NCBI GenBank assembly: GCA_002835675.1
Contig: PIZR01000001.1
Coordinates: forward strand, 534,074 to 598,073
Origin: Bacillus sp. BA3
GTDB lineage: Bacteria; Bacillota; Bacilli; Bacillales; DSM-1321
DNA length: 64,000 bases
Reading direction: 5' to 3'
Each line of letters starts with the position of its first letter. Position 1 is the first letter of the stretch. Shown in pieces: positions 63,862 to 64,000 of the stretch. Position numbers and translations under genes: made by a program. Under the pieces are notes generated by a model. The model ran no database searches, was not told the DNA's origin, and saw only the letters and a program-made list of their open reading frames with translations.

Positions 63862-64000
63862 TTGTTTCATCCTTTGGAGTAGATGGAACTCTATCAAGCA
63901 AGGACTTAAAATGGAATTAATTCTACTTCTTTGTGTCCAAAAAACAAATTATTTACAAATTATCAAAAATTCTGACTTGTTGATGTTGAATTTAAAATCA

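Overview
The window comes from a low-GC, spore-forming member of the Bacillaceae. It carries four small spore-protein genes (sspP, sspO, sspN, tlp). It also has the Bacillus-specific order acnA - yneN - sspN/tlp - yneP - yneQ - yneR - plsY(yneS) - yneT - parE - parC, strong AGGAGG-type ribosome sites with occasional TTG/GTG starts, and cre sites. A Peribacillus / Bacillus simplex-like genome is my best guess; that is inference. I see no rRNA, tRNA, CRISPR array or intact insertion sequence.

1-1700: the front part of a Ser/Thr protein kinase gene (runs off the left edge), then the wreck of a 4-hydroxyphenylacetate hydroxylase locus (broken flavin reductase plus a 24-codon HpaB stub), then a 21-bp tandem repeat. 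1750-9390: a TPP-riboswitch-controlled thiamine operon, tenA-ykoE-ykoD-ykoC-tenI-thiO-thiS-thiG-thiF, combining salvage, ECF-type uptake and thiazole synthesis. 9500-26040: the conserved core listed above, with a CcpC-type promoter on acnA, a globin-coupled sensor (HemAT), a NUDIX gene, a dead PadR gene and a mosaic of repeat fragments.

26100-39220: a two-operon catabolic system around one sigma-54 activator. Left: acyl-CoA ligase, two acyl-CoA dehydrogenases, an SDR dehydrogenase and a split MaoC hydratase. Right: a five-gene Liv-type ABC importer. Both operons have a -24/-12 promoter preceded by the same two upstream motifs at almost identical spacing. I infer a co-regulated 'import, CoA-activate, beta-oxidise' module for an unknown carboxylic acid.

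39270-48640: cell-wall amino-sugar recovery: murQ-murR-murP-mupG, then secreted nagZ and namZ, then a GlcNAc-type PTS permease. Enzymes outside the cell release MurNAc and GlcNAc, PTS permeases import and phosphorylate them, and MurQ/MupG feed them to GlcNAc-6-P. 49000-54640: a DUF1801 protein, a Gfo/Idh oxidoreductase, a second copy of the 21-bp repeat family in opposite orientation, a divergent MFS pump/MarR pair, and a second acyl-CoA ligase. 54760-55500 holds repeat debris.

55557-61630: a sugar-acid operon (amidohydrolase, SelA-like ammonia-lyase, KDPG-type aldolase, KDG-type kinase, GntR regulator, GntP permease). It looks like a route from an N-acylated amino-sugar acid to pyruvate and glyceraldehyde-3-P; the substrate is inferred. 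The window ends with a YppF-like small gene and an anion:cation symporter-family MFS gene whose upstream region has cre-like sites and a perfect 16-bp palindrome.
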